Positions 55,120 to 64,000 of a stretch of DNA of 64,000 nt are shown in pieces. The position numbers were made by a program, and so were the translations under genes. Numbering within the stretch: the stretch's first letter is position 1; every line of letters begins with the position of its first letter. The stretch comes from SAR116 cluster bacterium AG-390-L20 (GTDB lineage: Bacteria > Pseudomonadota > Alphaproteobacteria > Puniceispirillales > Marisalimonadaceae): NCBI GenBank assembly GCA_003278095.1, contig QCHB01000006.1, positions 62,001 to 126,000 on the forward strand, given 5' to 3'. The notes beneath the pieces were generated by a model that was not told where the DNA came from, did not search any database, and was given only the letters and a program-made list of their open reading frames with translations.

Positions 55120-56484
55120 TCACCAAGAAGAAATAGAACTTTTCAATTTTTTATAACCATCTATAAAACCAGGTCTGTTATATCCGTATATCTTATCAAA
55201 AATATTAAGAGCATTGTCTAGCCATATTTTAAGTTCATAATTCTCTGGATTAGCACTTAAATATGCATCTCGTATGAGCACAAAATGAATTCTTGGGTCA
55301 TAAGGTTTTTTTTTACCTCCCATTGTTTCATCTCCATCAAGAAGTCTTAATAACATTGCGTCAGCAGATCCCAAAGTTTGTTCATGAATTGGTGGACCTG
55401 CCATTCTATACATTACTGAAGTCATATCTCTGCCATTACCTGTTCTGTAACCCATTGACTTCCAAGCGTTATCCATTTTTACATCACTATTTGCATAATC
55501 AAGTACTTTTTGTCCAAATTCTCTTAAAGGATCTGAAATATCAGCAAGTAAATCAGTCAATCTATCTCCATCTAGGTCTGTAGCTAAAACTATACATTCT
55601 TCATTGTTAATTATATCCCATACCAATAAACCATAATTTGTATCTGCAATGTGTTGTTCTATTTTACCAGACCAATTTTCCATACCTTCTTTGAAGTCTT
55701 TAGGTAATAGAGATATTATTTTATCAATATTTGTTTTATGTTCTTTATATGCATTTACTGCCCATTTTCTCCCGATTTTAAATTTTGTACCTTCAAGCAG
55801 CCAAATTAGAAGGCCTGCATTTATACCATCCTCCATAGCTTGAGTAGGCTTGAAAGCCACCCTACCTAATTTTCCAGTTTCAGCCACCATTTTTAGAAAA
55901 AGACGACATGCATAAGCCATTTGTATTCCAGGCGTATTCATTTCAGTATGAACTATACCTGTTTTCTCATTTACACTAAACTTAGATTTATCTTGAGAAT
56001 AAGGAAGGCAAGGCATACATCTTACGACAGTTATAGGTCCATATGGACGAACATTGCAATACACACCTGCCTGTGTTCTTAAGGGGGCATTTCCAGATTT
56101 ACCCATGACAACAACTTTATTTCCTGATTTATCATTAACGTAAGCATCACCAGCAGTTGACCATTTGATTGAGGTATTTTTCATATTTCCAAACCAACTT
56201 AAAGCTTCTAGTTCTGTATCGTGACGTATTTGAGACCACATTGGTACAGCATAAAAAGGAAGATTCAAAATATCCGCAGCCGCAATAGTACCCAATAATG
56301 CATAGGCGTCAGTTAATGAATGACATATTGGATTTATTATTCCGTCATGCTTTCCCCCTTTCCATACTGTTGCATTTGGATAGCCATTTGGTCTTATGTC
56401 AGTTTCTTGATAAAGATTACTTAGATAAGATTTTAAGTCACCGCCTTCAGCTTCTATCATAGCTATCTTCATTAAATCTAACAT
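55120..56484 (-). CDS. Unrecognised conserved-looking protein, 454 residues
   Basis: Not recognised. No signal peptide or membrane segments are visible, so it is probably cytoplasmic. Composition and codon use look like the neighbouring housekeeping genes, with many glycine, aspartate and tryptophan residues in compact motifs: NGYPNATVWKGGKHDG, WSTAGDAYVND, QAGVYCNVRPYGPITVVRC, VLATDLDGDRLTDLLAD and RMAGPPIHEQTLGSADAML. Several look like enzyme active-site loops, but no known fold signature fits. It is convergent with the aminotransferase (5 bases apart) and the next gene upstream is an LOG-family hydrolase, so context gives no pathway. The ORF is long and clearly coding. Confidence 0.8.
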   Translation of the reverse strand: MLDLMKIAMIEAEGGDLKSYLSNLYQETDIRPNGYPNATVWKGGKHDGIINPICHSLTDAYALLGTIAAADILNLPFYAVPMWSQIRHDTELEALSWFGNMKNTSIKWSTAGDAYVNDKSGNKVVVMGKSGNAPLRTQAGVYCNVRPYGPITVVRCMPCLPYSQDKSKFSVNEKTGIVHTEMNTPGIQMAYACRLFLKMVAETGKLGRVAFKPTQAMEDGINAGLLIWLLEGTKFKIGRKWAVNAYKEHKTNIDKIISLLPKDFKEGMENWSGKIEQHIADTNYGLLVWDIINNEECIVLATDLDGDRLTDLLADISDPLREFGQKVLDYANSDVKMDNAWKSMGYRTGNGRDMTSVMYRMAGPPIHEQTLGSADAMLLRLLDGDETMGGKKKPYDPRIHFVLIRDAYLSANPENYELKIWLDNALNIFDKIYGYNRPGFIDGYKKLKSSISSW

Positions 56485-56567
56485 ATTTTTTCCTTAATAC
56501 TTTTTTGAAACGTTGTTTAAAAATTATTATTAACTAATACTTATACATACATAAATTATATGATTAT

Positions 56568-57128
56568 TTAAATATTTTTTAGAAAAATTTTTAGCTCATT
56601 TATATCTTTTATTTCTTCATAATAATTTAAATTATTTGGACTCATATATTCTTCTTTAATTATATGCTTTATTAAATTTATAAGAGGATCCCAATATCCT
56701 TCAAAATTAATTATGCCTACATTTTTATTCTTAATTTGATTTAATTGGCACCAAGTTAAAACTTCAAAACATTCATCTAATGTTCCAATTCCACCTGGTA
56801 AAACCAAAAAACCGTGAGAGCTATCATACATCATCTTTTTTCGTTGATGCATAGTTTTAGTTTTTATTAATTTAGAATTAAAAATTTTGGAATGAGCAGA
56901 GTCTAAAATATCTTTTTTCAATAAAAAGTTTGGAATAATACCTGTTGTTTTAGCTCCATTTTCAATAACTGACTGGGCAACTGCGCCCATAATACCATTT
57001 TCTCCGCCACCAAAAACTATATTAAAATTATTTTCAGCAATTATTTTACCAATAATTTTAGCTGTTTTTTGATTTTCTATATTTTTGCCAGAAACAGATC
57101 CACCAAAAACACAAATATTTTTTTTCAA
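56568..57128 (-). CDS. LOG family nucleotide 5'-monophosphate phosphoribohydrolase
   Basis: Rossmann-fold protein of 186 residues of the LONELY GUY group, which splits nucleoside 5'-monophosphates (cytokinin-type or other) into base and ribose-5-phosphate. The two hallmark motifs are intact: the nucleotide-binding FGGGENGIMG and the catalytic LPGGIGTLDE with the downstream glutamate. TMHQRKKMMYD supplies the conserved basic residues. In bacteria without cytokinins it probably serves nucleotide salvage or clean-up. It is divergent from the LysM gene. Confidence 0.9.
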   Translation of the reverse strand: MKKNICVFGGSVSGKNIENQKTAKIIGKIIAENNFNIVFGGGENGIMGAVAQSVIENGAKTTGIIPNFLLKKDILDSAHSKIFNSKLIKTKTMHQRKKMMYDSSHGFLVLPGGIGTLDECFEVLTWCQLNQIKNKNVGIINFEGYWDPLINLIKHIIKEEYMSPNNLNYYEEIKDINELKIFLKNI

Positions 57129-57219
57129 GATTACTCCCAGTTAATTACAAATAATTATAAATTGTATGTTACTATAGTTTATTTTAAGGTATTTGAATTA
57201 GTTAACCTAAGGTTTTTTC

Positions 57220-58254
57220 ATGAAATTTTCAAAAGTAATTTATTTTTTGATAATTGGAACAATATTAGCCACTATAGCTTTATTGTTCGCTTTTGACCAA
57301 CAAGATACTGAAGATAAAAAAGAAGTTATAGTTCCTCTTGTTAAAGAGGTAGTTGACGCAAAACCAATAGTGGTTAAGCCTACAACTCGGAAGCAAGCTT
57401 CTGAAACAATAAAACTTGAAGTAATAAGAGTGAGGCCAGATGGTAGTCTGGTTATTGCAGGCAAGGGTTTGCCAAACTCTAAAGTTGAAATAATTTCCGG
57501 CGCACAAATTATTGCTGAAACTAATAGTGACAATATCGGTGATTTTGTTGCTGTTCCTGAAAAACAACTAAAGGGAGGTGAATACCTTTTATCGTTTAGA
57601 CAGACGACTCAAGACGGTAAAGTAGTAATCGCTAATAAGTCAGTTGCTATAAATGTGACTGGCGCCATAAAAGATATTCCCATTGTTGCGATAGTTGATA
57701 GTGAGGGTAAACTTGGAGCCAAAGTTGTACAAGCTCCTGGTTTGAATGCCAACAAAGAAATTAGTAAAGAGAGAGAAACAATTATCAAAGAAGATAAAAG
57801 AGATCCATATATAGCAATATTGGCTATTACCCACGACACAAAGGTAGGGCAAATAGTTTTATCAGGTCGAGCCCACAATGGAGCTCAAATAAACGCTGGT
57901 TTCTCAGGGAAAGAAACATCATCTACTAAAATTGTTAACGACGAATGGAGCGTATCAATACCTGGCAAGCTAATTGCTGGCAAACAAAAAATTTTCGCTG
58001 TGTTATTAGGAAAGAATGGTAAGGTTTTAAGCGAAAATTCAATCTCAATTAGTGGTAAAACTATACAAAATGCTAATGGTAAAACTTTTGTAGTTGTTCA
58101 AAAAGGAGATGCTCTTTGGAATATTGCTTATCAAAGACTAGGATTAGGTAACCGATATATTGATATTGTTAATCTTAACAAAAAGAAAATTATAAACCCT
58201 GATTTAATTTTTCCTAAACAACTTTTTATTATTCCTAATAAAGGCACGAATTAA
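57220..58254 (+). CDS. LysM-domain envelope protein
   Basis: Protein of 344 residues with one N-terminal membrane anchor (IYFLIIGTILATIALLFAF), a central stretch with two repeated beta-sandwich-like segments (VIRVRPDGSLVIAGKGLPNSKVEI and VGQIVLSGRAHNGAQINAGF), and a C-terminal LysM domain from about residue 285 (FVVVQKGDALWNIAYQRLG). LysM binds peptidoglycan, so the protein should bridge the inner membrane and the wall. The repeats resemble Big- or Ig-like folds. Its precise job is unknown. The CDP-alcohol phosphatidyltransferase gene follows after 18 bases. Confidence 0.8.
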   Translation: MKFSKVIYFLIIGTILATIALLFAFDQQDTEDKKEVIVPLVKEVVDAKPIVVKPTTRKQASETIKLEVIRVRPDGSLVIAGKGLPNSKVEIISGAQIIAETNSDNIGDFVAVPEKQLKGGEYLLSFRQTTQDGKVVIANKSVAINVTGAIKDIPIVAIVDSEGKLGAKVVQAPGLNANKEISKERETIIKEDKRDPYIAILAITHDTKVGQIVLSGRAHNGAQINAGFSGKETSSTKIVNDEWSVSIPGKLIAGKQKIFAVLLGKNGKVLSENSISISGKTIQNANGKTFVVVQKGDALWNIAYQRLGLGNRYIDIVNLNKKKIINPDLIFPKQLFIIPNKGTN

Positions 58255-58272
58255 GTATGATTTTTGCTATAA

Positions 58273-58893
58273 ATGATTGACTCTCAGTTAAATAAATTTT
58301 TTAAACCTGCTTTAAATGAAATTGCAAAACAGTTTATAAATTTTGGTTTTAAAGCCAATTTTATTACTTTTGCAGGATTTTTTTTTGGTCTTTGTTGTTT
58401 TTACTTCATAATTAATTCATCATTTATAAACGCTATTATCTTTCTTTTTTTAAATAGATTTTGTGATGGAATAGATGGGGCAATTGCTCGTTTAACGAAA
58501 GAGACTGATATTGGCGCTTTTTATGATATTGTTTTAGACTTTATATTCTATTCTTTATTTCCTATTGCCTTTATATTTGTAGATATAAATAATTCTTATT
58601 CTATATGTTTTTTGTTACTTAGCTTTGTTGCAACTCAGACAACTTTTTTGGCTTCTGCTTGGATAATAGAAAAGAATAAAATTTCAGTTTCAGACGGGCA
58701 TAAAAAATCATTTTTTTATTCCGGAGGAATTACAGAAGGTTTTGAGACAATTACGTGCTTCGTATTGATGTTATTATTTCATGAATTTGTTGATTATATT
58801 GCATATATTTTTGGTATACTATGTTGGATAACATTTTTTACTAGAGTAAATTTTGTTAAAAAAATCCTTAATTTTAAAAAAAATATCAATTAG
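58273..58893 (+). CDS. CDP-alcohol phosphatidyltransferase family protein
   Basis: Membrane enzyme of 206 residues for phospholipid headgroup transfer from CDP-alcohols. The signature CDGIDGAIARLTKETDIGAFYD continues to a last aspartate, giving the D-G-x-x-A-R...G-x3-D-x3-D pattern with all metal-binding aspartates present. About six membrane helices surround it. Which alcohol is used (glycerol-phosphate, serine, inositol or another) cannot be told; pgsA- and pssA-type paralogues are not otherwise in the window. It is 18 bases behind the LysM gene. Confidence 0.85.
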   Translation: MIDSQLNKFFKPALNEIAKQFINFGFKANFITFAGFFFGLCCFYFIINSSFINAIIFLFLNRFCDGIDGAIARLTKETDIGAFYDIVLDFIFYSLFPIAFIFVDINNSYSICFLLLSFVATQTTFLASAWIIEKNKISVSDGHKKSFFYSGGITEGFETITCFVLMLLFHEFVDYIAYIFGILCWITFFTRVNFVKKILNFKKNIN

Positions 58894-58957
58894 CCCTTTT
58901 ATTTGATAAAAGAAACTATACATCAAATCAATCTAATCTAAATGAGTAAGGCTAATA

Positions 58958-59338
58958 ATGGTTAATATAAAAAAAAGTTTAAGTGAAGAACAATATAGAG
59001 TTACCCAACAACATGGAACTGAGCCTGCTTTCTCTGGCGCTTACTGGGATAAGAAAGATAATGGTAACTATAAATGTATTTGTTGTGACACTGTCCTTTT
59101 TTCAAGTAAAACGAAATATGATTCTGGTACAGGTTGGCCAGCTTTTTATAAACCTGTTTCAGAAGATGTAATTGGCAAATCAGTGGATAAGTCCTTTTTT
59201 ATGCAAAGAACTGAAGTGCATTGTGCAAAATGTAATGCACATTTAGGCCATGTCTTCCCAGATGGGCCTAACCCTACAGGATTACGTTATTGTATAAACT
59301 CGGCATCTTTAAATTTTAATAAAATAGATAAAGACTGA
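58958..59338 (+). CDS. msrB: Peptide-methionine (R)-S-oxide reductase
   Basis: Repairs R-methionine sulfoxide in proteins. The zinc site is formed by CICCD and [12 protein letters not shown], and the catalytic cysteine sits in RYCINSASL. The segment [10 protein letters not shown] is the substrate loop. At 126 residues it is a single-domain MsrB without MsrA. aroE follows with a 3-base gap. Confidence 0.95.
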   Translation: MVNIKKSLSEEQYRVTQQHGTEPAFSGAYWDKKDNGNYKCICCDTVLFSSKTKYDSGTGWPAFYKPVSEDVIGKSVDKSFFMQRTEVHCAKCNAHLGHVFPDGPNPTGLRYCINSASLNFNKIDKD

Positions 59339-59341
59339 TTA

Positions 59342-60136
59342 ATGTTAGGTACAACTAAAATTTATGGATGTCTTGCTGATCCCATTGATCATGTAAAAGC
59401 ACCATCAATATTTACTTCAATCTTTAAAAGTAAAAAAATAGATGCAGTAATGATACCAATTCATGTTAATTCAGATGATTTAGAAAATGTTGTAAGTTCA
59501 CTAAAATTAATTAAGAACTTTGAAGCCATGACTATTACTATTCCTCATAAAACAGATATTGCAAAATTATGTGATAATCTTGAACCAGATGCAAAATTTA
59601 CAGGCGCGGTCAATTGGATTAAATTTGATAAGGACAGAAAATTAATAGGTAATAATTTTGATGGTCAAGGTTTCGTTAATGGTTTTATTGGACAAAATTA
59701 TTCATTAAAAAATAAAAGTGTTTGTATTTTTGGAGCTGGGGGTGCAGCCGCTTCAATTGGATGTTCTTTGGCTAATGAACAAATAAAATCTTTAATTTTA
59801 GTAAATAGAGATATAAATAAAGCTATTAACTTGAAAAACAAAATAAATGCTAAATCTAATCTTTTAAAGGTAGAGATTTTTCCAGAAAGTGATTATTCAT
59901 TAGCTTGTAGTGATATCATAATAAATGCAACGAGTTTAGGTCTTAAAAAAACAGATAAGTTACCATTTGATGTATCAAATAGTCCTTTAAACTCTGTGAT
60001 TGCTGACATCATTATGCACCCAGAAGAGACCGAACTATTAAAAAATGCAAAATCTTTAGGTCGGTCTATTCATTACGGTAAATATATGATAGAAAGTCAA
60101 ATTGATTTGGTAAACGATTTTTTAAAAATTTGGTAA
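59342..60136 (+). CDS. aroE: Shikimate dehydrogenase
   Basis: Reduces 3-dehydroshikimate in aromatic amino acid synthesis. Segments seen: the shikimate-binding region near the N-terminus, TITIPHKTDI with the catalytic lysine, NNFDGQGFV with the aspartate, and the NADP-binding GAGGAAASI. The C-terminal part is DIIMHPEETELLKNAKSLG. The length of 264 is normal. It forms a tight group with msrB and gcrA (gaps of 3 and 13 bases). Confidence 0.93.
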   Translation: MLGTTKIYGCLADPIDHVKAPSIFTSIFKSKKIDAVMIPIHVNSDDLENVVSSLKLIKNFEAMTITIPHKTDIAKLCDNLEPDAKFTGAVNWIKFDKDRKLIGNNFDGQGFVNGFIGQNYSLKNKSVCIFGAGGAAASIGCSLANEQIKSLILVNRDINKAINLKNKINAKSNLLKVEIFPESDYSLACSDIIINATSLGLKKTDKLPFDVSNSPLNSVIADIIMHPEETELLKNAKSLGRSIHYGKYMIESQIDLVNDFLKIW

Positions 60137-60149
60137 TATAGGTTAATTA

Positions 60150-60548
60150 ATGGAAAATAATTCGGTTTGGGACGAAAAAAATTTAGAAAGATTAAGAAAA
60201 TTATGGGATGAGGGCTTGCCTATTACTAAGATTGGACTGGAATTAGGTGTTTCAAGAAATGCAATTGCAGGTAAGGCTCATAGGCTAGGTCTGCCAAAAA
60301 GAAATTCACCAATTTCAAAATTAGGTGAGCCAAGGAAAAATAAAAGTGTTTCTAATTTTGAAACAAGTAAAGAACTTCCTCTTAAAATTCTACTTAGGGA
60401 AGTTGAATGGTCTAGAAATCGTTGCTGTTGGCCCATAGGCGATCCTAAACTGCCTGGATTTTCTTTCTGTGGAACTTCAATAATGCCAGGTAGGCCTTAT
60501 TGTGAAGAGCATTCCAATTTAGCTTATACTGCTACGAGAGAAAGTTAA
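60150..60548 (+). CDS. gcrA: Cell-cycle regulator GcrA
   Basis: Alphaproteobacterial transcription factor that binds sigma-70 RNA polymerase and reads CcrM methylation at GANTC sites. The N-terminal helix-turn-helix is WDEGLPITKIGLELGVSRNAIAGKAHRLGL, which is highly conserved. The C-terminal zinc-like region has CCWPIGDPKLPGFSFCG and GRPYCEEHS. The short length of 132 residues and shortened linker suit a streamlined genome. Presence of GcrA is a strong marker for Alphaproteobacteria. It is 13 bases behind aroE. Confidence 0.95.
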   Translation: MENNSVWDEKNLERLRKLWDEGLPITKIGLELGVSRNAIAGKAHRLGLPKRNSPISKLGEPRKNKSVSNFETSKELPLKILLREVEWSRNRCCWPIGDPKLPGFSFCGTSIMPGRPYCEEHSNLAYTATRES

Positions 60549-60558
60549 TTAACTTACT

Positions 60559-63159
60559 ATGATGCCGCTTATTAAAAAGCGATTAGATTATAAGCCTTTA
60601 CAATGGTTGCCAGAATATACTTATCTTGAATTTTTAATTTTTGATGATTTTACAATTGTAAAATCTAAAATTATGTTCAAAAAAAATAATTGTTCTCTAA
60701 TTGAAAACTTTAATCCCAACAACTCAATTAAATTAAATGGAATAGATTTAATTACTACCAAGTTTTTATTAATTGTAGATGAAATACAAACAGAAAGTAT
60801 AAAAATAGATAATTTAGAAAAAAACAATGAAGCTGTTTCAATACCAATACCAAGTAGCGCTAATTCTGTAAAAATAATTACTGAAGTAAAAATTTTTCCA
60901 AGAGATAACTCTTGTTTAGAAGGGTTATATGAGAGTAATAATATGTTTTGCACTCAATGCGAACCTGAAGGTTTTAGAAAAATTACATGGTTTCCAGATA
61001 GGCCAGATTGTTTAAGTAAATTCACAGTCAAAATTGAGTCTTCAAATAAATTCAACACATTACTTTCAAACGGGAATTTAATTGAAGAGGGTTCGAAAAA
61101 TAACCTAAGACATTTCAAAATTTGGCATGATCCTTTTCCAAAACCATCGTATTTATTTGCTCTTGTAGTTGGTAATTTAGAGTTTTATGAATCTAATTTT
61201 AAAACTTGTTCAAACAAAATAATTACAATTAAGATTTTTACTGAAATTGGGAACAAATTTCTTACAAAACATGCTATGAAAAGTCTAAAAAGTGCAATGC
61301 GTTGGGACGAAAAAAAATATGGATTAGAATACGATTTGAATACTTTTATGATAGTTGCTGTTAATCATTTTAATATGGGGGCAATGGAAAATAAAGGTTT
61401 AAATATTTTTAATTCAAAATTTATTCTTGCAGACGATAAAACTGCTACAGATAGAGATTTTAAAAATATCGAAGCTATTATTGCGCATGAGTATTTTCAC
61501 AACTGGACTGGTAATCGAGTTACTTGTAGAGATTGGTTTCAATTGACGTTAAAGGAAGGATTAACAGTTTTTAGAGATCAAGAGTTCTCTGCAGATATGA
61601 ATGTAAGAGGCGTAAAACGTATAGAGGATGTTTTACTCTTGAGGTCTATACAATTTCCTGAAGATGCCGGGTCTAATAGCCATGCAATAAGGCCTGAAAA
61701 TTATATTGAAATTAACAATTTTTATACACCAACTGTCTATGAAAAAGGTGCCGAGGTTATTAGAATGATATTTAATTATCTTGGTGAAAACTTATATAGA
61801 AAAGGAATGGATGTGTACTTTGAACGCTATGACGGAAAAGCGGTTACTTGTGAAAACTTTATAGAAGCTCTTACTATAGGTAGTAAATTAGATTTAACAA
61901 TTTTTAAAAAATGGTATTCTCAAGCAGGAACACCAACTCTAAGTATTAAGAGAGAGATTGAAGATTCTGGATTAAAATTTAATTTGTCTCAAAAAATTAA
62001 TGGTCAAAAAAGTTATCTACCTATACCTATAAAATTATCTTTTTTAGATAAAAAAGGCAATTTTGTTAAATTTAAATTAAATAATTCAAAATCCAAAAAT
62101 GAACATGTCTATTTATTTAGTAAACATGAAGACACAATAAAAGTAATGATTAATGAAATAAACCTTACTCCCTCGTTTTTGAGAGGGTTTTCAGCCCCAG
62201 TAATATTAAAAGCTGACTTAACAATTAATGAGTATGTTCATATACTTCAATTTGATAATGATTCTTATAATAGATGGGATGCAATTCAAAATTTATATCT
62301 GGATTGTTATCTAAATAAATCTACAGTTAAGCTTCTTTGTGATTCATTAAGAACTATATTATCTGACAAAAAAATAGATTTTTCTTTGATGGCGCTTTTT
62401 TTAGAATTACCTTCAAGAAATTCATATGAAAATTTATTTGATATTGTAGATCCAATAGATGTTTATTTAAAAAGAATAGATCTTATAAAGTCAATTGCTT
62501 TTAACTTAAAAGATATTTTAGAGAAATTAGCATCAAGTCTTTTTTATAAAAAAATCGATAAATTAGAATTTGTAGGTGAAAGAGCTTTACTAGAAAAAAT
62601 ACTAAAATACTTAATATTGATAGAAAGTAAAATTGGAATCAAGATAGCTTCCAAAATTGCTCGAAGTAATAATATGACACTTTCTATAGCTGGATTAAAA
62701 TCTTTGTGTTTGACTAATAAAAAAATGGTGTTGGATTATTTAAATAATTTTTATCAGAAATGGAGTAATAATGACTTAGTATTAGAAAAATGGTTTGAAA
62801 TGATGTCTTCGCTTCATTTTAAAGTTGAGGGAATTGACCTTATAAAGAAGTTAATGAGACATAAATCATTTGATATGAAGAACCCCAACAAGCTAAGGTC
62901 TGTATTAGGCACTTTCCAGAAAGAAAACATTTTACTTTTTCATGCTCAAGACTCCTCTGGTTATAAGTTTGTTTCTCGACAAATAAGTATTATTGATAAA
63001 AAAAATCCTCAAGTAGCGGCTCGACTAATACTACCACTTACTAGGTTTAAAAATTATAATGAGAGCAGAAAAAATAAAATTAAAAAAGTGCTCAAAAATA
63101 TTATTAATCAAAATCCTTCAAATGATTTGACTGAGATAATAGAAAAAGCATTAAATTGA
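60559..63159 (+). CDS. pepN: Aminopeptidase N (M1 family)
   Basis: Zinc aminopeptidase of 866 residues that removes N-terminal residues from peptides. GAMENKGLNIF is the substrate exopeptidase motif and HEYFHNWTGNRVT (HExxH at 310-314) binds zinc, with the third ligand downstream as in the family. The C-terminal armadillo-like part is longer and helix-rich. The likely start ATG 60559 is followed at once by a second ATG. Its 3' end overlaps the convergent helicase gene by 9 bases. Confidence 0.95.
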   Translation: MMPLIKKRLDYKPLQWLPEYTYLEFLIFDDFTIVKSKIMFKKNNCSLIENFNPNNSIKLNGIDLITTKFLLIVDEIQTESIKIDNLEKNNEAVSIPIPSSANSVKIITEVKIFPRDNSCLEGLYESNNMFCTQCEPEGFRKITWFPDRPDCLSKFTVKIESSNKFNTLLSNGNLIEEGSKNNLRHFKIWHDPFPKPSYLFALVVGNLEFYESNFKTCSNKIITIKIFTEIGNKFLTKHAMKSLKSAMRWDEKKYGLEYDLNTFMIVAVNHFNMGAMENKGLNIFNSKFILADDKTATDRDFKNIEAIIAHEYFHNWTGNRVTCRDWFQLTLKEGLTVFRDQEFSADMNVRGVKRIEDVLLLRSIQFPEDAGSNSHAIRPENYIEINNFYTPTVYEKGAEVIRMIFNYLGENLYRKGMDVYFERYDGKAVTCENFIEALTIGSKLDLTIFKKWYSQAGTPTLSIKREIEDSGLKFNLSQKINGQKSYLPIPIKLSFLDKKGNFVKFKLNNSKSKNEHVYLFSKHEDTIKVMINEINLTPSFLRGFSAPVILKADLTINEYVHILQFDNDSYNRWDAIQNLYLDCYLNKSTVKLLCDSLRTILSDKKIDFSLMALFLELPSRNSYENLFDIVDPIDVYLKRIDLIKSIAFNLKDILEKLASSLFYKKIDKLEFVGERALLEKILKYLILIESKIGIKIASKIARSNNMTLSIAGLKSLCLTNKKMVLDYLNNFYQKWSNNDLVLEKWFEMMSSLHFKVEGIDLIKKLMRHKSFDMKNPNKLRSVLGTFQKENILLFHAQDSSGYKFVSRQISIIDKKNPQVAARLILPLTRFKNYNESRKNKIKKVLKNIINQNPSNDLTEIIEKALN

Positions 63160-64000
63160 TCTTTTTATGTTTAAAAATTCAGGAATTTTACCACTTTCTT
63201 TAAAATTTAAAAAATTTTCAACAGGTAAAAATTTGGATTTGTTATTCTGTTTTGAGTTTATTTTATCTGGATTTATTTCTTTTAAATCTTTTATATTGGA
63301 ATTACGATTGTTAAGATTTATATCCTTTATATTTAGCTTTTTTACTTTCTTTTTGATTAGTTTTTCAATCAATAAAATGTTCTTTTCATCTTTTTCATTA
63401 AAAATAGTATATGCTTTACCTTTTTTTCCTGCTCTTCCAGTTCTTCCTATACGATGCACATAATCTTCTGGATTATTTGGTACATCATAATTAAATACGT
63501 GACTTAAATCCTTAACGTCAATACCTCTTGCTGCGACATCAGAAGCAACAAGAATATTTGCAAATTTATTTTTAAATTCTTTTAGAGAATTAGTCCTTGA
63601 ACTTTGATTCATATCTCCGTGAAGACAAATACTTTTGTAATTATTTTTTTTTAAAAATCTATGCACTTTATCAATGTCATTTTTTTTATTACAAAAAACT
63701 ACGGCACTATTAAATGAATCAATATTCAATAATGTTTTGAGGTCATTTAATTTATTCTTATCATAACTTTGAAAAAAATAACTGTCTATATTTGAAGAGG
63801 TTGATGAATAAGGGTTAATCGTTATTTCTTTTGGGTTGATTAATAAATTTTTTCCAATGTTTCTTATTTCACTAGAAAGCGTTGCAGAAAAAAATAATGT
63901 TTGTCTTATTTTTGGTAATAATTTATTGATTTTCATTATGTCTGGAATAAATCCCATGTCCAACATTCGGTCAGCTTCATCAACAATGAGTATTTTAATA
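63151..64000 (-). CDS. DEAD-box RNA helicase, cut by window end
   Basis: RNA helicase used in ribosome assembly or RNA decay. The gene runs beyond the right edge, so only its C-terminal part is here. Motif II (VDEADRMLDMGF) is readable in the last 40 bases; then come FFSATLS (motif III), VFCNKKNDID, LVASDVAARGIDV (motif V) and YVHRIGRTGRAGKKG (motif VI). The tail is short and basic, without a special RNA-binding domain. The frame is open to the window limit, so a start at 63966 would be wrong. Which helicase (RhlE- or DeaD-like) cannot be fixed. Confidence 0.93.
   Translation of the reverse strand, partial: IKILIVDEADRMLDMGFIPDIMKINKLLPKIRQTLFFSATLSSEIRNIGKNLLINPKEITINPYSSTSSNIDSYFFQSYDKNKLNDLKTLLNIDSFNSAVVFCNKKNDIDKVHRFLKKNNYKSICLHGDMNQSSRTNSLKEFKNKFANILVASDVAARGIDVKDLSHVFNYDVPNNPEDYVHRIGRTGRAGKKGKAYTIFNEKDEKNILLIEKLIKKKVKKLNIKDINLNNRNSNIKDLKEINPDKINSKQNNKSKFLPVENFLNFKESGKIPEFLNIKRSI

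Noticed and set aside
57240-57878. Several minus-strand ORFs under the LysM gene
   Set aside because: They are antisense shadows of a clear coding gene, show no motifs and overlap each other in different frames.

Overview
This window looks like a piece of a streamlined, AT-rich, probably marine alphaproteobacterial chromosome. The main markers are a GcrA cell-cycle regulator, a C4-pathway 5-aminolevulinate synthase (HemA), an alphaproteobacterial-style DksA with only one zinc-site cysteine, and an alphaproteobacterial SOS box (GAAC-N7-GAAC) in front of recA. Intergenic gaps are short, genes often overlap by a few bases, and TTG and GTG starts occur. I cannot assign the lineage more precisely from sequence alone.

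Layout. 1-4912: rod-shape elongasome operon mreB(partial)-mreC-mreD-mrdA-rodA, followed by an SbmA/BacA-like membrane protein and a glycosyltransferase-like gene. 6758-9984: divergent glmU and glmS, which supply UDP-GlcNAc for the wall made by the preceding genes. 9985-about 13790: an integration hotspot at the 3' end of glmS. Four copies of the terminal glmS codons sit in direct orientation and divide the region into units. Unit 1 is a PD-(D/E)XK nuclease gene bounded by perfect 16-bp inverted repeats. Unit 2 holds a decayed recombinase-like gene, an uncharacterised ORF and a 49-residue zinc-ribbon ORF. Unit 3 holds a methyltransferase, and a second decayed recombinase-like gene follows the fourth copy. 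13885-16205: accessory secreted proteins and an XRE regulator with an operator-like palindrome.

16321-29508: mostly housekeeping genes: yhbY, a photolyase-related protein, two methyltransferase-like genes, lptD, an FAD-linked oxidase, a CysQ-Sua5 fusion, a HhH-GPD DNA glycosylase, a cytochrome b561, HbpS/GlcG, trhO, arsC-like and a molybdopterin-binding protein. 29645-38234: tRNA-Ala, rpmF, hspQ, and then an Rrf2 regulator with a complete suf operon (sufBCDS-sufT-sufA) and an ATM1-type ABC exporter. 38236-45000: nadK, kdsD, the queuosine genes queA-tgt-queG, and glnK-amtB. 45203-49278: a solute-binding-like protein, a DMT permease, tRNA-Gly, hemH and hemA. 49496-55114: dksA, recA, alaS and an aminotransferase. 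55120-64000: an unrecognised 454-residue protein, a LOG protein, a LysM protein, a CDP-alcohol phosphatidyltransferase, msrB, aroE, gcrA, pepN and a DEAD-box helicase cut by the window edge.

The most unusual signal is the glmS-tail hotspot. The repeated tails mainly differ by synonymous changes, as if each had once been the working end of a glmS gene. That fits serial capture of small elements that rebuild the glmS terminus on insertion. No Tn7 genes are present. Other items worth a look are the CysQ-Sua5 fusion, the photolyase-like protein with its usual N-terminal domain missing or moved, and the unrecognised 454-residue protein.
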